Positions 46,656 through 58,140 of a stretch of DNA of 64,000 bases are shown here, one piece after another. This DNA is from Fistularia commersonii (Eukaryota; Chordata; Actinopteri; Syngnathiformes; Fistulariidae). Position numbers and translations under genes: made by a program. The stretch spans positions 11,935,001 to 11,999,000 of the forward strand of contig JBBMNZ010000030.1 in the NCBI GenBank assembly GCA_037954325.1, written 5' to 3'. Positions within the stretch are counted from its first letter, which is position 1. Each line of letters begins with the position of its first letter. The notes under the pieces were generated by a model. That model was not told the origin of the DNA. It saw nothing but the letters and a program-made list of their open reading frames with translations, and did not search any database.

Positions 46656-46915
46656 ATCAGAATCAGAGTCAAAATTGCTTTATTTTGAAACTACATGGAA
46701 TTTGCTTTGGTTGACAGTGCTAAACAGACAACATGTAACAGGGGTTAAATAAGCAAAAGATAAAAGTGACATCAGGGCAATCATGGTTGGTTGTACAAAG
46801 TGGCAAGTTGTGCAAAGCAGTGCAAGGTAGTGCATTAGAGGGGCTGGGACGGTGTCAGTGGGGGACCGAGGCATTATTTCTGAGGCCGGCTGCCTCATAG
46901 GCTGAAACTGTTGTT
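46656..46915 (-). repeat. Probable LINE 3' end, clade uncertain
   Basis: GATCAGAATCAGAGTCAAAA then TTGCTTTATTTTGAAAC, CATGGAATTTGCTTTGGTTG and CTCATAGGCTGAAACTGTTG follow the minus-strand order of a common fish LINE 3' end that begins with AATCAG-like repeats. It lies between the LINE-B 3' end and the next LINE fragment. The assignment rests on phrase recognition only. Confidence 0.45.
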
Positions 46916-46920
46916 GCGGT

Positions 46921-47830
46921 TATATGGATGAGATGACGAGCATTCTACAGACAGCCTCATGTACAACAAAACTCCTTAAGGGCCTAGATGAGCTCACTAA
47001 ATGGACAAGGATGAAAATCGAGCCGGCTACGTCCCAGAGCCTTTCAATCAGAAGAGGAGTGAGGACCGATAGGGCATTGTTCATGGCAGGTGGTGAGAAG
47101 ATCCCCCTGCTATCAGAGCAGCCTATTAGATGCCTGGGAAGAGAGCACACCGCTGACCGCTCTGACAGACAAATGGGCAGGCCGGTGCAAAAACAGCACG
47201 TGCATGGCCTGGCAAGGATTGAAAGCAGCCAACTCCCTGGGAAACTCAAGCTGTGGTGCTACTAGTTCACACTATTCCACTGTGTGATGTGTGAAAGTAT
47301 GTGAATCTCATCTACCACAGCAAGCAGGTTAGATGGCATTGCCAACACCTACAGTAGGAAATGGTTAGGCCTTGCTGCTTCTCCAACACAGGACTCTTCC
47401 GCAAGAAAGTGCAACTGCTTCCACTGAAGTCTGTTGGCCTTGGTACAAGCAGGTGTAGGCCTGCCTGTTGTTCGAGCTGAAGGAGTCCAGGGACCACACA
47501 ATAAAAGGCGCCGCAGTAGCTGTTTGAACAGGGCGCAAGTGTGAGTCCAGGCAGAAGTTGGCCAGGCTATCAGTAGATTGCATCATAGAGAGGTCATGGC
47601 CGGTAGGTCAGCCGGGCTGGAGTTGGTTCTGGAGAACCAATCAGATTCTGGTCAAAAGCTTTGGGGAGGAGAGAAAGGACATGATTGTGGAAGAAGTTGA
47701 GCAGGAGCACTGCCTTGTCAAGGCTGTGTTCCAGAGCAAGCAGGTGGCATGGACCCAGTGGGAGGACACCATCCATAGGTTCGTTACCTGGCAGGATATC
47801 TGGCAAACCCCATAGACACTGCTCAGCTTC
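46921..47830 (+). pseudogene. LINE with restriction-like endonuclease: reverse transcriptase to thumb region
   Basis: It begins YMDEMTSIL, the catalytic YxDD motif of reverse transcriptase with the second aspartate changed to glutamate. It continues CTTKLLKGLDELTKWTRMKI, GGEKIPLLSEQPIRCLGREH and LPGKLKLWCY. After frame changes it reads SVDCIIERSW and later KDMIVEEVEQEHCLVKAVFQ and QWEDTIHRFVTWQDIWQTP. This order matches the same fish R2/NeSL/Dong-like group as the fragment at 36058-36465, upstream of the expected zinc finger and endonuclease. The copy lacks the fingers and palm upstream of YMDE and the C-terminal domain, so it is truncated at both ends. Confidence 0.65.
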
Positions 47831-48399
47831 ATGGTTAGATGAGGGCCCAAACAGTTAAATCGAAACCAGACATGGGCTTGAAAGGATCGTGATTCATCTC
47901 ATGCAGATCTAACATCTCATCATCGCACTTATCGGGAAGAGCATGATGACCACGGGCGTCCATATGAGGAGCTCTTTAAATGGGAATTTACAGATACAAG
48001 AGGAGGAAGGTGTGACTGGAGTCAAAATGCTTTCCCTTACTTCCCCGAAGCCACAACTGCAGAGCTGAGAATTATTACCGGAGAGCATCTGAAATATGTG
48101 AGTGACCACAGGCTTATCGCACCTCAGGAGGAATCTGTCTCTCCTGAGGTCCACGCTAACCTTGAGTGACTGTAGAATAATGGCAACATTCACTCATTGT
48201 CCAAATTGTCAGCAGCGGAGGTCTTCATGGCTAATCAGGATATCGACACCCAGATGGTCGGCGTTCACCTCGCCGTGGTGGCCTTCAGAACGGTTGCTGA
48301 AGGATTTTTGCAATTTTCGATAAAGAGATGGTGAAGGAACTCCTCTCACAGCAGAATATCTCTTGCCCGTCAGAAGGACATTGCATGTTAGATATTCTG
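47831..48399. other. No gene recognised; possible decayed element
   Basis: Two small open stretches occur, including one reading FKWEFTDTRGGRCDWSQNAF at about 47973-48032. They have no family that I can name. The region lies between LINE and IAR copies and may be transposon-derived. Confidence 0.3.
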
Positions 48400-48745
48400 G
48401 CAAGATCTGGATGCAGAGGAGTGACGCGCAATGAAGGAAAGGGTACTAAAGTAGTTGTCTTTGAAGGTTCTCGGTCATCCAGATTATGGTTAATTCTTGT
48501 CGAAATCTTCTTGCCTTGGCAGCTGGACTTGAATTTCTTCTCTTGAAGATGTTTCATCTCTCATCCGAGAGGCTTCTTCAGTTCTAATGACCTATAGGGA
48601 GGTTACAAATAGGTTTTTGGGCGGATCTAGGTTATGCTGGCTTGTTATGTAAATGGAAGAGTTAATCCACAGAAAATAGGTATGAGGGGTGTTGTTATGC
48701 TAATGGGGATGTCGTCTGTTTGAACAGGTAAGCCCACTAAGTCGG
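48400..48745 (-). repeat. Inverted-arm repeat (IAR), copy 6, one-armed
   Basis: On the plus strand it reads GGTTCTCGGTCATCCAGATT, CTTGAAGATGTTTCATCTCT, ATCCGAGAGGCTTCTTCAGT and TCTAATGACC, then body sequence (GGCTTGTTATGTAAATGGAA) to GTAAGCCCACTAAG. There is no second inverted arm. The 5' plus-strand flank 48403-48465 is shared, in reverse, with the flank of copy 5 at 38905-38965, so the family or the duplicated unit extends past the usual end. Confidence 0.65.
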
Positions 48746-48759
48746 AGGCCTGACTGGAC

Positions 48760-48900
48760 ATTGGAGGCCTAGAAGAAAACCAGAGAGGAGGTTTATGGAT
48801 GGAGGGGAAGACAACATGAAGGTAGTTAGTGTGGGGGAAGAGGGTTAGATGATGGCTGAGGTGACCCCTGAAGGGAGCAGAAGAGAAGAAGACGAAGAAG
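48760..48900 (+). repeat. LINE-B (RTE-like) 3' end fragment
   Basis: TTGGAGGCCTAGAAGAAAAC, GGAGGTTTATGGATGGAGGG, CATGAAGGTAGTTAGTGTGG, GAGGTGACCCCTGAAGGGAG and AGAAGAAGACGAAGAAGG form a short 3' end copy next to IAR copy 6. Confidence 0.7.
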
Positions 48901-49969
48901 GATAAAACATTTTTCCATAATTTTAGATTTATATTCAAGCTTGGAGGGCGCCTGGAACACACAAATAATTTTTCTCGATTAGTAGAAAAACACACCTTTC
49001 AGGCCGGAGTCATGCGGCAACATCCATTTCTGTGCTTAAACTTCAAATTTGATTTCAGAAGCAGCTCTGTCTCCTTCTCTTCTCAGCCATCTTGTCTTTT
49101 AAACGCCTGGCGCCTCGTCGGACACGGCGCTTGCCCAGAGAGGCCGGCCGGATGGACGCCACCGTCGGCGCCGATGGACCCAAAAGAGCAAATTAAAGAG
49201 CGCGCTGCTCTTAACTGTCCGTACAACGTGAGGTGGTGTCATTTGAAGAGCACTTGAGGTAATTATCGTTGGCAGCTCATCCTCCGTCAACTCCGCAGCC
49301 GATCCCGTCGCCTTGTTTCAATTTGCTGCCTGGCTGAGAATTCCAGATCTGTGAAGTAAGGAAGGTCTGCTGAGCAAATGCTTTAAGGCCTGGTGTAATT
49401 AAAAGTGTTTGGAAAGTGTGGGTGAAACCCCCACCCCCCTACCCTGATGTGAACTCACCTCGCTATGGGAATATCACATCAACAATTATAAATTCCAATG
49501 ATAAGATTAAATCGTGCTCCATTTGGATTATTGCCGTATTTTTTTTTGCGAGGGCGAGGGGGTTGTTTTTGCACAATTATCCACGCATGCTGTTTGATAA
49601 AGCGGTTAATTTTAATTTCTGTAATGGAGAGCATTTTGGAATGTCATTATTCACAGAATAATTAACGTAGATAATTTGAATTACATGGGTTATAACGCAG
49701 CCTGCTTTTGCCTCGTGCCGCAACGTCTCCAGGAGTCGGAGTGGTGAAAAGGAAAACAGCAGGTGGTGTCGATGCCACATTTTCTGTGTTCCAGATAAGC
49801 CTGTGACCGACGTTTGCCACCGCACGCTTTTCTTTAGGAAAACAACCGCTTTTATTCAGCCCACACAGGATGCTATATCCTGTGTGTCCTGTGCCTCATG
49901 CTCATTTTTAATTTTATCTGAAAATATCGTAAAGTTTTGGACAAGAAATAATGAGTACAAGTACAAATG
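48901..49969. other. No gene recognised; candidate conserved noncoding block
   Basis: The part 49010-49850 is free of recognisable repeats. A perfect 10-bp inverted repeat (CACACAGGAT, loop GCTAT) lies at 49862-49886. No coding motif is seen. Confidence 0.4.
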
Positions 49970-50800
49970 ATGTATACAAATGCCTGGGCCATATTGACAA
50001 TAAACTAGATGGGACTAAAACACAGATGCTGTATACAAGAAAGATATCAGGTCTTTCAACGTCTGCAGAGCCATGCTGTTGATGTTTGATCACACCGTGG
50101 TGTCCAGCATCATGTTCTATGCTGTAGTGTTCTGAGCATGACTGAGAAGCTCCACAGACAATGATTGAAGTCTTTGGGCCCTCCAAAGCACGATGGCAGC
50201 GTGTTTGCTTAAAGAAAGAAATTCCTTTGGCACAACATCGGCAAAATTTGACCAGCGAATTTAACCAATCATGGATGCACCATGAGCAGAAGGCAGCTAA
50301 GGAACACCCACCAGGCTAGGCGGAACCTGTGAACTGCGAATGTTCGGTTCTAAATACGACCGCTCAAACACACTGCAACACGCCACCCCAAGTGACTCCT
50401 GGAGCTGTGCTTTCTTCAGCATCTTCTATGCTGTGGTGTGTTGGAGGCAGCCGACTCTAACAGGATAAATAAGTTCATATGGAAGGCTGGCTCCATCCTA
50501 GGAATTGAACTGGACTTGTTGTTGGAGGTGCCTAAGGGAGGATGCTGAAGAAGCTGCTCAGTGTCAGGGACAACGCCTCCCACTTTTTGCATGAAGGACT
50601 GAGGTCCTACCAGAGCACCTTCAGCCTTAGACAGCCTTAGACTGAGGAGCACCACAGAACGCCACAGAAGGTCTTTCTTAACTGTGGCCATCAAACATTA
50701 TCCTGTGGACATCAAACCTCTTCCCTTTCTGCAAGAAGGAAACCTGACAGCATTAAAATCAATATAATGTTTTTAGTAGATGGATGTAATGTTGGAGCTG
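49970..50800 (+). pseudogene. Rex1/Babar-like LINE C-terminus, interrupted
   Basis: The first piece translates as YKCLGHIDNKLDG and, in other phases, RSFNVCRAMLLMFDHTVVSS and FYAVVF. The second piece, from about 50424, gives FYAVVCWRQPTL, INKFIWKAGSILGIELDLLL, RRMLKKLLSVRDNASHFLHE and RHRRSFLTVAIKHY. These are the closing motifs of Rex1/Babar-like LINEs. Between the pieces, about 290 bp (50136-50423) is foreign, and TTCTATGCTGT occurs on both sides of it. The 3' UTR ends near 50800 with AATTTCCTGCTGGATTGATA. Many frameshifts make it inactive. Confidence 0.6.
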
Positions 50801-50879
50801 TCCGGCAAAGGAATTTCCTGCTGGATTGATAAACTTCTGTTCTATCCTAATGGAGACTGAGATCGTTTGGCGTCTGTTG

Positions 50880-51262
50880 CGGACTCCTCAAGAGCCACCA
50901 CCAGTCTATGGTAGCCAGCGCAATCTTCTTCAGTATAGCGTGCTGGTGGGGCGGTGCCAGGGTTGGTGAGGCCAATAGGCACGACAAGATAGTGAAAGGC
51001 CGCTTGGTGGTGGGACTGGACCTGATCCATCTTCAATTGGTGGCAGTGGGGAGGGTGAAGGACTAACTAGGAGCTATCCTGGACAATCCTTCTCACCCCT
51101 GCACAATGACTTTTGGCTGATGTTAATTGATGATAGGCAGCTCCTTCAGCCAATGGTTCCTCCCATCCCGATGCAGAACTGAATGCTTCAGACGCTCCTT
51201 TGTGTTCCCGGCCATCAGACTGTACAGCAGCAGTGTGGAGGGCACATGACTCAGTTTATTGG
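50880..51262 (+). pseudogene. Rex1/Babar-like LINE C-terminal fragment, second copy
   Basis: It reads QSMVASAIFFSIACWWGGAR, later VVGLDLIHLQLVAVGRVKD, LGAILDNPSHPC and, in another phase, SRCRTECFRRSFVFPAIRLY. It shares the phrase CCAGTCTATGGTAGCCAG and following text with the copy at 52480-52905 and belongs to the same subfamily. Stops and frameshifts are present. Confidence 0.65.
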
Positions 51263-51452
51263 TGATAAACTTCTATGAATGAATAGCTTTATGAATGAAT
51301 TGTCATATATTGATTGTTTATGAGAACACTGTTTTTAAAAATGATTGTTTAATAGAGTCAAAGACATTGATTGGTCATGCTGGCCAATAATTGATTAGCC
51401 GCGCCATTGACCAGGGGGGTGCCCTATCCATTCATCCATGGGGTTTGGCCGT
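51263..51452. other. No gene recognised
   Basis: This is a short AT-rich interval between a LINE and a SINE fragment. Confidence 0.5.
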
Positions 51453-51615
51453 CCAGCTAAGAGTCTCCAATGCACCTCCTGCACGTGTTTGGACTGCAGG
51501 AGGAAACCGGAGAACCTGGAGGAACCCAAGACTAGATGGGACATGCGAACCCCTGTGCAGATTAAACTGAGAACCTCGCAGCTGCAGTAGCCAATCATTG
51601 CAGCATCCTGCTGCC
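51453..51615 (-). repeat. tRNA-derived SINE, partial copy
   Basis: GAGTCTCCAATGCACCTCCT, GTTTGGACTGCAGGAGGAAA, CCGGAGAACCTGGAGGAACC and ATTAAACTGAGAACCTCGCA are the reverse complement of the family body and head, ending in a degraded tRNA-like part near 51575-51615. Confidence 0.6.
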
Positions 51616-52479
51616 CTGCAGCAAATTAAACCAAATGAAGAACACCCTGAGGCACAGACCGGACAGACGGTTTGAGAGAAGACTCGAAGATGCCTTTTTT
51701 GTCAACTTTTTCAAACATCTTCAGTGAACCACCCATACCAGGCCTGATTTCCCTCTGCAGCTCTGCCCCAGTGACCTACCAGACGTCTTCTGATCTACAC
51801 GAGAGCCATTCAAGCTGCACAGGAATTTCTTCATTAGCATAACAAACCATTTCAACCGGGACCAACACCCTACCTCAACAGAAAGGCTCAAGAGCCTGTC
51901 TGAGCTGAGAAGCTTCTGGTGAGAAAAATGTCTTCAAGGTGAGAACCAGTGGCAACAATAGCGTCTGACAGTGACTGAGCAGGACCTGGGCGTCTGAGAG
52001 CCTCCACAGACGGGTGGTTGCTCTTGGATTTTCAGGCTCCACAGGTGGTGAGATGATGGAGGATATTGGTTTTTGATGCTTGGACAAAAGCACGTAATAT
52101 TTGGCTTTGCACAATTATTTGTCGATTTTTCTTCTTTCATTGGAATGGTCTTTGAATGACGGCTCCAATCATCATGATCAAAAATATGAACTTTGATTTG
52201 GGCTTTTGAAGTTCTCTAAGAACTCAGAGTCCTGCGGTGTTCACATTCTGGACACACTCAGTGGTGGGCCCACTGGACTCACGCTTGGCTTCTCCAGCTA
52301 ACTTCACTCTTATGGGAAATTAAATGATTTTAAAGCGGAGACTTTTCCCGAGTCTGAATCAGATCTTCCCCTGCGGTCGGTTGTTGACTCTGTTGAGCTG
52401 AGCGAGCCTCCCTCCGGCCACTTCTTATTATGACTAGCAATGAACGCTGGTAATACAAAAATAATCTGCTAATCTATGA
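51616..52479. other. No gene recognised
   Basis: The sequence is unique-looking. Minus-strand frames of 68-79 codons at 51875-52140 have no recognisable motif. Confidence 0.4.
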
Positions 52480-52905
52480 TGTGATTGAACAGAAGGAGCT
52501 AAGTCACCTTTTACTTCTCACCTTCAATCAAGCCCAAGTCACAGGCAGGGATGAATGCAGAACAGCAAGACGACCATTTCTATGTCCTTTAGAAGCTCTG
52601 CCGGTGGTTCCTCAGAGGGATTATCTTTTGTACCAGTCTATGGTAGCCAGTGCTCTTGTCTTGGCTATGGCGTGCTGGTGGGGTGGTGCCATCACTGGTG
52701 AGGTCAACAGGCTCAACAAGCTGGTGGGGAAAGCCTGCTCGGTGGTGGGACTGAACCTGGACCATCTTCAGTCAGTGTCGGAGGGGAGAGTGCAGGACAA
52801 ACTGGGAGCTATCCTTCTCACCCACTGCACCGCGAGCTGTGGCTGATGGGTAGCTCATTCAACCAACAGCTCATCCCACCCTAGTGCAGGGGGCTAGTTC
52901 CGGTC
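52480..52905 (+). pseudogene. Rex1/Babar-like LINE C-terminal fragment, third copy
   Basis: An open frame at 52481-52846 contains YQSMVASALVLAMACWWGGA, NRLNKLVGKACSVVGLNLD and RVQDKLGAILLTHCTASCG, the C-terminal motifs of Rex1-like LINEs. The element is cut off by IAR copy 7. A likely remainder of its 3' UTR lies at 53340-53690. Confidence 0.65.
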
Positions 52906-52931
52906 CTTGGTCTTGCTCCCGGCAATGTCCA

Positions 52932-53333
52932 CATCAGCCTCAGTTCAGGTGATCGAATAGGTTTCACTCTTGTGTTTAGCCTTACCTTTTCACATTCCAG
53001 TTGAGGTAATCCCACTAAGTTGCTCTTCTGTTTCAACAAATGACACTCCCATTATCATAACAACTCCCCTTACACCTAGTTTCTGCAGATCAACTCTTCC
53101 ATTAACACAAAAAGCCACCATAACCTAGATCTGCCCAAAAACCTATTTGTAAACTCCCCTATTTGTAAACTCGTTAGAACTGGGGGAAGCCCCTTGGATG
53201 AGGGTTGAAATGTCTTCAACTGAAATGTCTTCAAGTGAAGACATTTCAGAAATTCAAGTCCATTTGCCAAGACAAGTAAATTTAGACAAAAATTGACCAT
53301 GACCTGGGTGACTGAGAGCCTCCACAGACATAT
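52932..53333 (+). repeat. Inverted-arm repeat (IAR), copy 7
   Basis: The body starts CTCAGTTCAGGTGATCGAAT and runs through GAGGTAATCCCACTAAGTTG to the 3' arm, GGAAGCCCCTTGGATGAGGG, then CCATGACCTGGGTGACTGAG. There is no long opposite arm. Inside the 3' arm the hairpin segment is enlarged to a perfect 14-bp palindrome (CTGAAATGTCTTCA at 53220-53233, AG, and its complement at 53236-53249). Confidence 0.65.
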
Positions 53334-53339
53334 TCACAC

Positions 53340-53690
53340 GTGTTGTCTAATTTATCCTTGTTGGTCTCAGCCCATTCACATCCTGCCCTAACCCTTTATT
53401 CATTTTATTTTTGTCATTGCTATTGTCACTATTTATGTTGTCATTTTGGCTTCCTTATCACCCCTACTGCCCCACCCCTCATTCTGTTGTCCATTCTTAT
53501 CCTTGACGTTGTTGTTTTTCTCTCTGCTGTCTATTTATTTGTGGATGTGCTTTGCTAATTTTCAAATTTGTAATTGTCTCTCTATTTATAATTATATTCA
53601 TATTTATTGACACTATAGCTGTTAGGTTTCGGTGACAAAAGAATTCCCCCTATGAAGATCAATAAAGTTTATCTTATCCCATCTTAAAGA
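53340..53690 (+). repeat. Rex1-like LINE 3' UTR tail
   Basis: The pyrimidine-rich UTR-like sequence ends with GACAAAAGAATTCCCCCTAT then GAAGATCAATAAAGTTTATC and TTATCCCATCTTA. This is the usual tail type of Rex1-like LINEs in fish. It could complete the copy at 52480-52905 if the IAR copy was inserted between. Confidence 0.5.
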
Positions 53691-56600
53691 CAGATATTTT
53701 GAAATTATATCGAATAATTCCATGTAAGGCAAAATTGTCAAATCTCGTAACAACTGGACCTGTTCTGTTTTTGAACTCTCCCTCTTATACGAGAGGCTCC
53801 CCCGGCTGAAACACCACAAGCACATTGCTAGTCTCCCGGAGGGTTTCTCACTGATGAATAACCTTCTCCAAGACTTTACAGATGAGTAAAGGAACCAGGC
53901 TGGTCACTAGTGCTTGCCTCCAACCCCATGCTCTGAATCAGGTAACACACTGCTATTTGTGATGGCCAGAACAGCAGGACCTCTGGTATGAATTCACTCC
54001 TACGGGGTTCAGAAATACCTTCCGGACCAGATCCTGGGTAACCAGCAAGAACAACTCGGGATCCTGGCAGTGCAATGTGGCTATTTCGCAAATGCTAACG
54101 CTACTAGGCAACTGGATGTTTCATCTCTCATCTGAAAGTGTCTTCAGTCGGACGAGCTACACTGCAGCATCTCTAGTGTCTCCGATGGTCTGCTGTGCAC
54201 GTAGATCGGTTTCCAAAGGTCACTGTCCCGACACGACAGTTTGAAAATTACGAATGAAAACAAAACAGAATGCTACGGCTCAGCAGACCTTGACAGTTAC
54301 AGTTAGACTGTGAATGAGAAGGTGAAGGAAATGATGAATGGATGATGAATGTCTATACATGTAACTTGACAGACGCAAAGGCTGACACTAGATGGATGGA
54401 TTGTCACCTTTGACCACCAGGAGAGTGGTAAGAGTGACTGGCAGTTGGCCAGATAAGCAGACCTCTGGTTGAGTATTAGAGTATTTGGAGTATCTTTACA
54501 CCACAGAAACAAATGAGTGGTGGAAAAAAGAAAATAATAACCCAGATCCCTTAGTGAAGATTAATTTCAGTGCTTGATCAGCACCCTGTCCGATGATGAA
54601 TGGGCGAATGCACTATATGACTGGTGAGGCACTGTCTTTATCAGCATCAAATTTTCAAACATAAGAACCCTACAGAGTAGCTTATTCACCAAATAAGCCA
54701 AAAAGTCACAAGAGCAATCCCTGGAATCACGAGTGCCCCCCACCATGATGCAGGAGAACAGCATACCCCACTTAGTCGCTCTTCACAACTGTTTTATGAT
54801 CGCTCAGCACAAAAAACTAGTATCACAGTTGTTGACAAAAAACACTGTATATTGGAAATGTAGTTCATACAGCAAGTCTTTCAACATTTTAAGAGAGACA
54901 TAGAGAGACAGCAATACAGTCTTTGTGTAGAGCATGCCAGCAGTCAGCCTTCATTGAGACTCAACAGTCCGCAGCCTCACCGCACGTCTCTTTTCAGTAT
55001 TTGAACGGTAAATGTGACAATCCAGCCATTCGAATAAAAAGAAAAAAAAACAATGTAAAACTGATGAAGTTAAATGAAAAACATCTTTATTGTGCAGGTC
55101 AGTGCAGGTCATATAACCATGTAATTCTTTATTTCATTTGTCTTTTTGTTCTTTCCAAGATTGGCAAGTGAGACAGGGCCTCTCCTGCTTCCCCTGACTA
55201 GACCTCAACTGCTCTGATGCTTTCTTTGCACCCGGACAGAAAAAAAATACGTATATAAAATAATAGTGTCACTTGTAGAGAAGAAAAGCAGTGATTTGAG
55301 TGTTCTGTGTTTTCCTTTAGCACCAAATAAGAACGCCATTGCATTTGAAACTAACACAGATTTGTTCGCTGTGAGAAATCTCTCCATCTAAATCTGTTAA
55401 GTAGCTGATAAAATTGGCTGAAAACATCCTGGTGAGCACCCCCACCCTCCCACCCTTCCCTCTGCGGCATCTAGATGAAGCCTTTTTAAGCTTTTTCGCC
55501 ACAATTGGAACTGATTACTCCATCAACAGCGGCACGCTGGAAACAAGTCAGTGGCCCGGGAATCCAGATAAACACTGAGGAGACGCTGGCCACCGTCAGC
55601 GGGCACATTCGCGCTCAGACAATAGGGCTCTGATCAAAAAAGCAAGGGGAAAAAAAGATGATTATGCAACCCCTCTGCCGGCCCCCGTCGGCGACGGCGG
55701 CACACTTTCTCTTTCCGTATCATTTTAATTAATGCTGTGATATTTCCAAAGTCTCACTTGTATAGACCCCTAATGAGAAATCTCATCAAAAATCACACAG
55801 GCCTGGCAGTTTCGGCGGTGGCTGTTTGACACCCCGCCCCTCCCCAACCCCCAATTACTTCCTTTTCATCTTGACGCGCCACCCCGTACAGCCCTCCTGC
55901 CCCCCGGCACTACACCTGCATCGGTGTTTCCTTTCATTTAGCTTTTCCCTCCTTTTTTTTTATTTGGGAGGGGCGGGGGGGGTCTAATATATCGATAACC
56001 ATTTCGGCGACTCTAATCAGCCATCCATCAATGAGACAATGCTCCTGGAATAAAGGTTTTCAGGCGCTAGTTAATTAATCTGCCAGCGCCCACCTCTCTG
56101 CACTGTTCAATCATGAAAGTAAATAAAGGCAGTCAAGAATGTAATTGTTTTTTTTGTGCAGAGTTTGGAAAAAATAAAAAAGTCACTTTTCAACTCAAGG
56201 AGCTGTGGAAGTTGCCCTTTTTGTTCTTTTTTTTTTGCCAAAAGGTATTTAATAAAATCAAAGTCACATTCAGTCATAACTTGCTTTTGTTTTTTTTTCC
56301 TTCCTCCTTCTCCTATGGCGCGCAACGTCGGATAAATTGCGATCTATGCAGATGTCACGTTTCGCCGCTCTTGGTTTATTTCGCGTGCCGTTTCTCTCAC
56401 TCACAGGCGCATCTTAACCTTTACATAAATTGAACAGTAAAGACTGGCGAACCCCCCCCCTCCCCTGAGGGATGGCACTCAATTTTATATATCTGTCTCT
56501 GGAGAGGAGATGTTTACACGCCTGCAGCGCGGTCTTAATGTGCATGTATTTACGCCGTAGCTCCGATGGGCCCGTGGGAGCTGTCAGCTCAGTACAGTGA

Positions 56601-56942
56601 GTGTAATAACATCCTGAAAATATTTTGGAAATTCATTTGTGGTTACAAATCTCCACGAGATGAGGAGCCGTGTCATAAAGTGGCTCGTCAGCAGCTGTTG
56701 TAATTAGCCGTCTATTAGCGGAACACTAAGGAGGAGACAAATCAGCAACATGCCTAACGGGGTCACACTGAAATGTTGAATCAGACATTGAATTCTGTAC
56801 TCCTTGCGATGACCGGGAGCTCCTCACAACAATTACATGTGTTTAGGTCAGAATGGAAGGACAGGAGAGTGAAGATCAGCATTCAGGGTGACAAGACGGG
56901 AAGCATCAATGGCCACTGCCGGGCAGTGTTTTTTTTATTTCC
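53691..56942. other. Long unique stretch, no gene recognised
   Basis: No host exon was recognised. At 54108-54158 (minus) a degenerate IAR-like core, CTGAAGACACTTTCAGATGA then GAGATGAAACATCCAG, is present. The part 55530-56740 has balanced composition with several TAATTA-like motifs and looks like candidate conserved noncoding DNA. C-rich, G-rich and T-rich runs occur at 55960-55985, 56228-56238 and 56452-56466. Confidence 0.4.
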
Positions 56943-58140
56943 CATGTGATGTGAGAATGAGAGGGTGAATGGTCTCGATAAGCTGCATGGACGAGGGAGT
57001 GAATCGGTTTATCTCTCTTTATGAGGTGTGAATGAGTGTCCTTCTAGTGTGTGAATGAGAGGGTGAATCACTTTTTGTCCATACGACAGTTTATTTAGGA
57101 GATGAATGGCTGTAGGGCATGTGAATGAGAGGGTGAATCAGTATTTTGCCTCAATATGACGTTTGAATAGTTGTGTGTCTCTTACACATAAATGAGAGGG
57201 TGACTCTTTTGCCATTTTGTCTTAGTGAGTGAGTGAGTGAATTGCTTTGTGACTATAGGAGGTGTGAATGAGTGTCCTTTAGTGTGTGAATGAGAGGGCG
57301 AGTAAGATTTTGTCTCTATACTACACATTACTGAGAGGATGAATGGTTGTATGACATGTGAATGAGAGGGTGAATGGGTGCATATTTATATATCACCCAT
57401 GAATAACAGAGTGAATGTTTTTTTGTCTATATGATGTGAGAATGAGAGGGTGAATGGTTGTATCTCTGACATATCAATGAGAGGGTGAGTGATTTTATTG
57501 TCTCTATACAACACATTATTAATGGTTGCATGTTTGTATATCACAGGTGAATAACATTTTTTTGTCTCAATATGATATGTGAATGAGAGGGTGAATGGTT
57601 GTGTCTGACACGTGAATGATGGAAGGAGTCATTTTTTTTCTTATTAAGAGGATGAATGGTTGCATGATGTGTGAATGAGAGGATGAATAGTTGTGTCCCT
57701 GACATGAATGAGAGGGTGAGTCTTTTTGTCTTATTGAGAGAATTAATGGTTGTATGACATGTGAATGAAAAGGTGAAAGGTTACATGTTTGTATAACATG
57801 CGTGAATAACAGTGAATCATTTTTTTGTCTCTATAGGCCATGTGAATGAGAGGGTGAATGGTGAATGAGCGGTTATATGTCTCCCCGAGTGTGTGAGTTA
57901 TTTCTTGTCTCTGACACATTAGTGAGGAGATGAAATGGCTTTAGGAGATGTGAACGAGAGGATAAATCATTTGATAATTTTTTGACGCGTGAATGAAAGG
58001 GTGAATGGTTACGTGTCTGTATATGATACGTGCATGAGTGTGTGAATAGTTGTGTCTATATGAGGTGTGAATGACTGTCTTTTGGTGGGTGAATGAGAGG
58101 GTGAATGGTTGTGTATCTCTGACATGTGAATGAGAGTATG
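56943..58140. repeat. Degenerate minisatellite, core GTGAATGAGAGGGTGAATGG
   Basis: About 18 copies of the core occur on the plus strand with irregular spacing of about 35 to 100 bp, and linkers containing TGTCTCTATA and TGTATGACATG-like text. The sequence around the first core, GAATGAGAGGGTGAATGGTC then TCGATA, closely matches the SINE body at 2594-2924 (GAATGAGAGGCTGAACGGTC then TCAATA). The array probably arose by expansion of that SINE segment. Confidence 0.8.

Noticed and set aside
47909..48193. A small gene reading FKWEFTDTRGGRCDW on the plus strand
   Set aside because: Short, with stops on both sides, and placed between LINE and IAR copies. No family is known to me.
56943..58140. A CRISPR-like array because of repeated cores with different spacers
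   Set aside because: Spacing and core are irregular, the sequence is eukaryotic, and the core matches a local SINE body.
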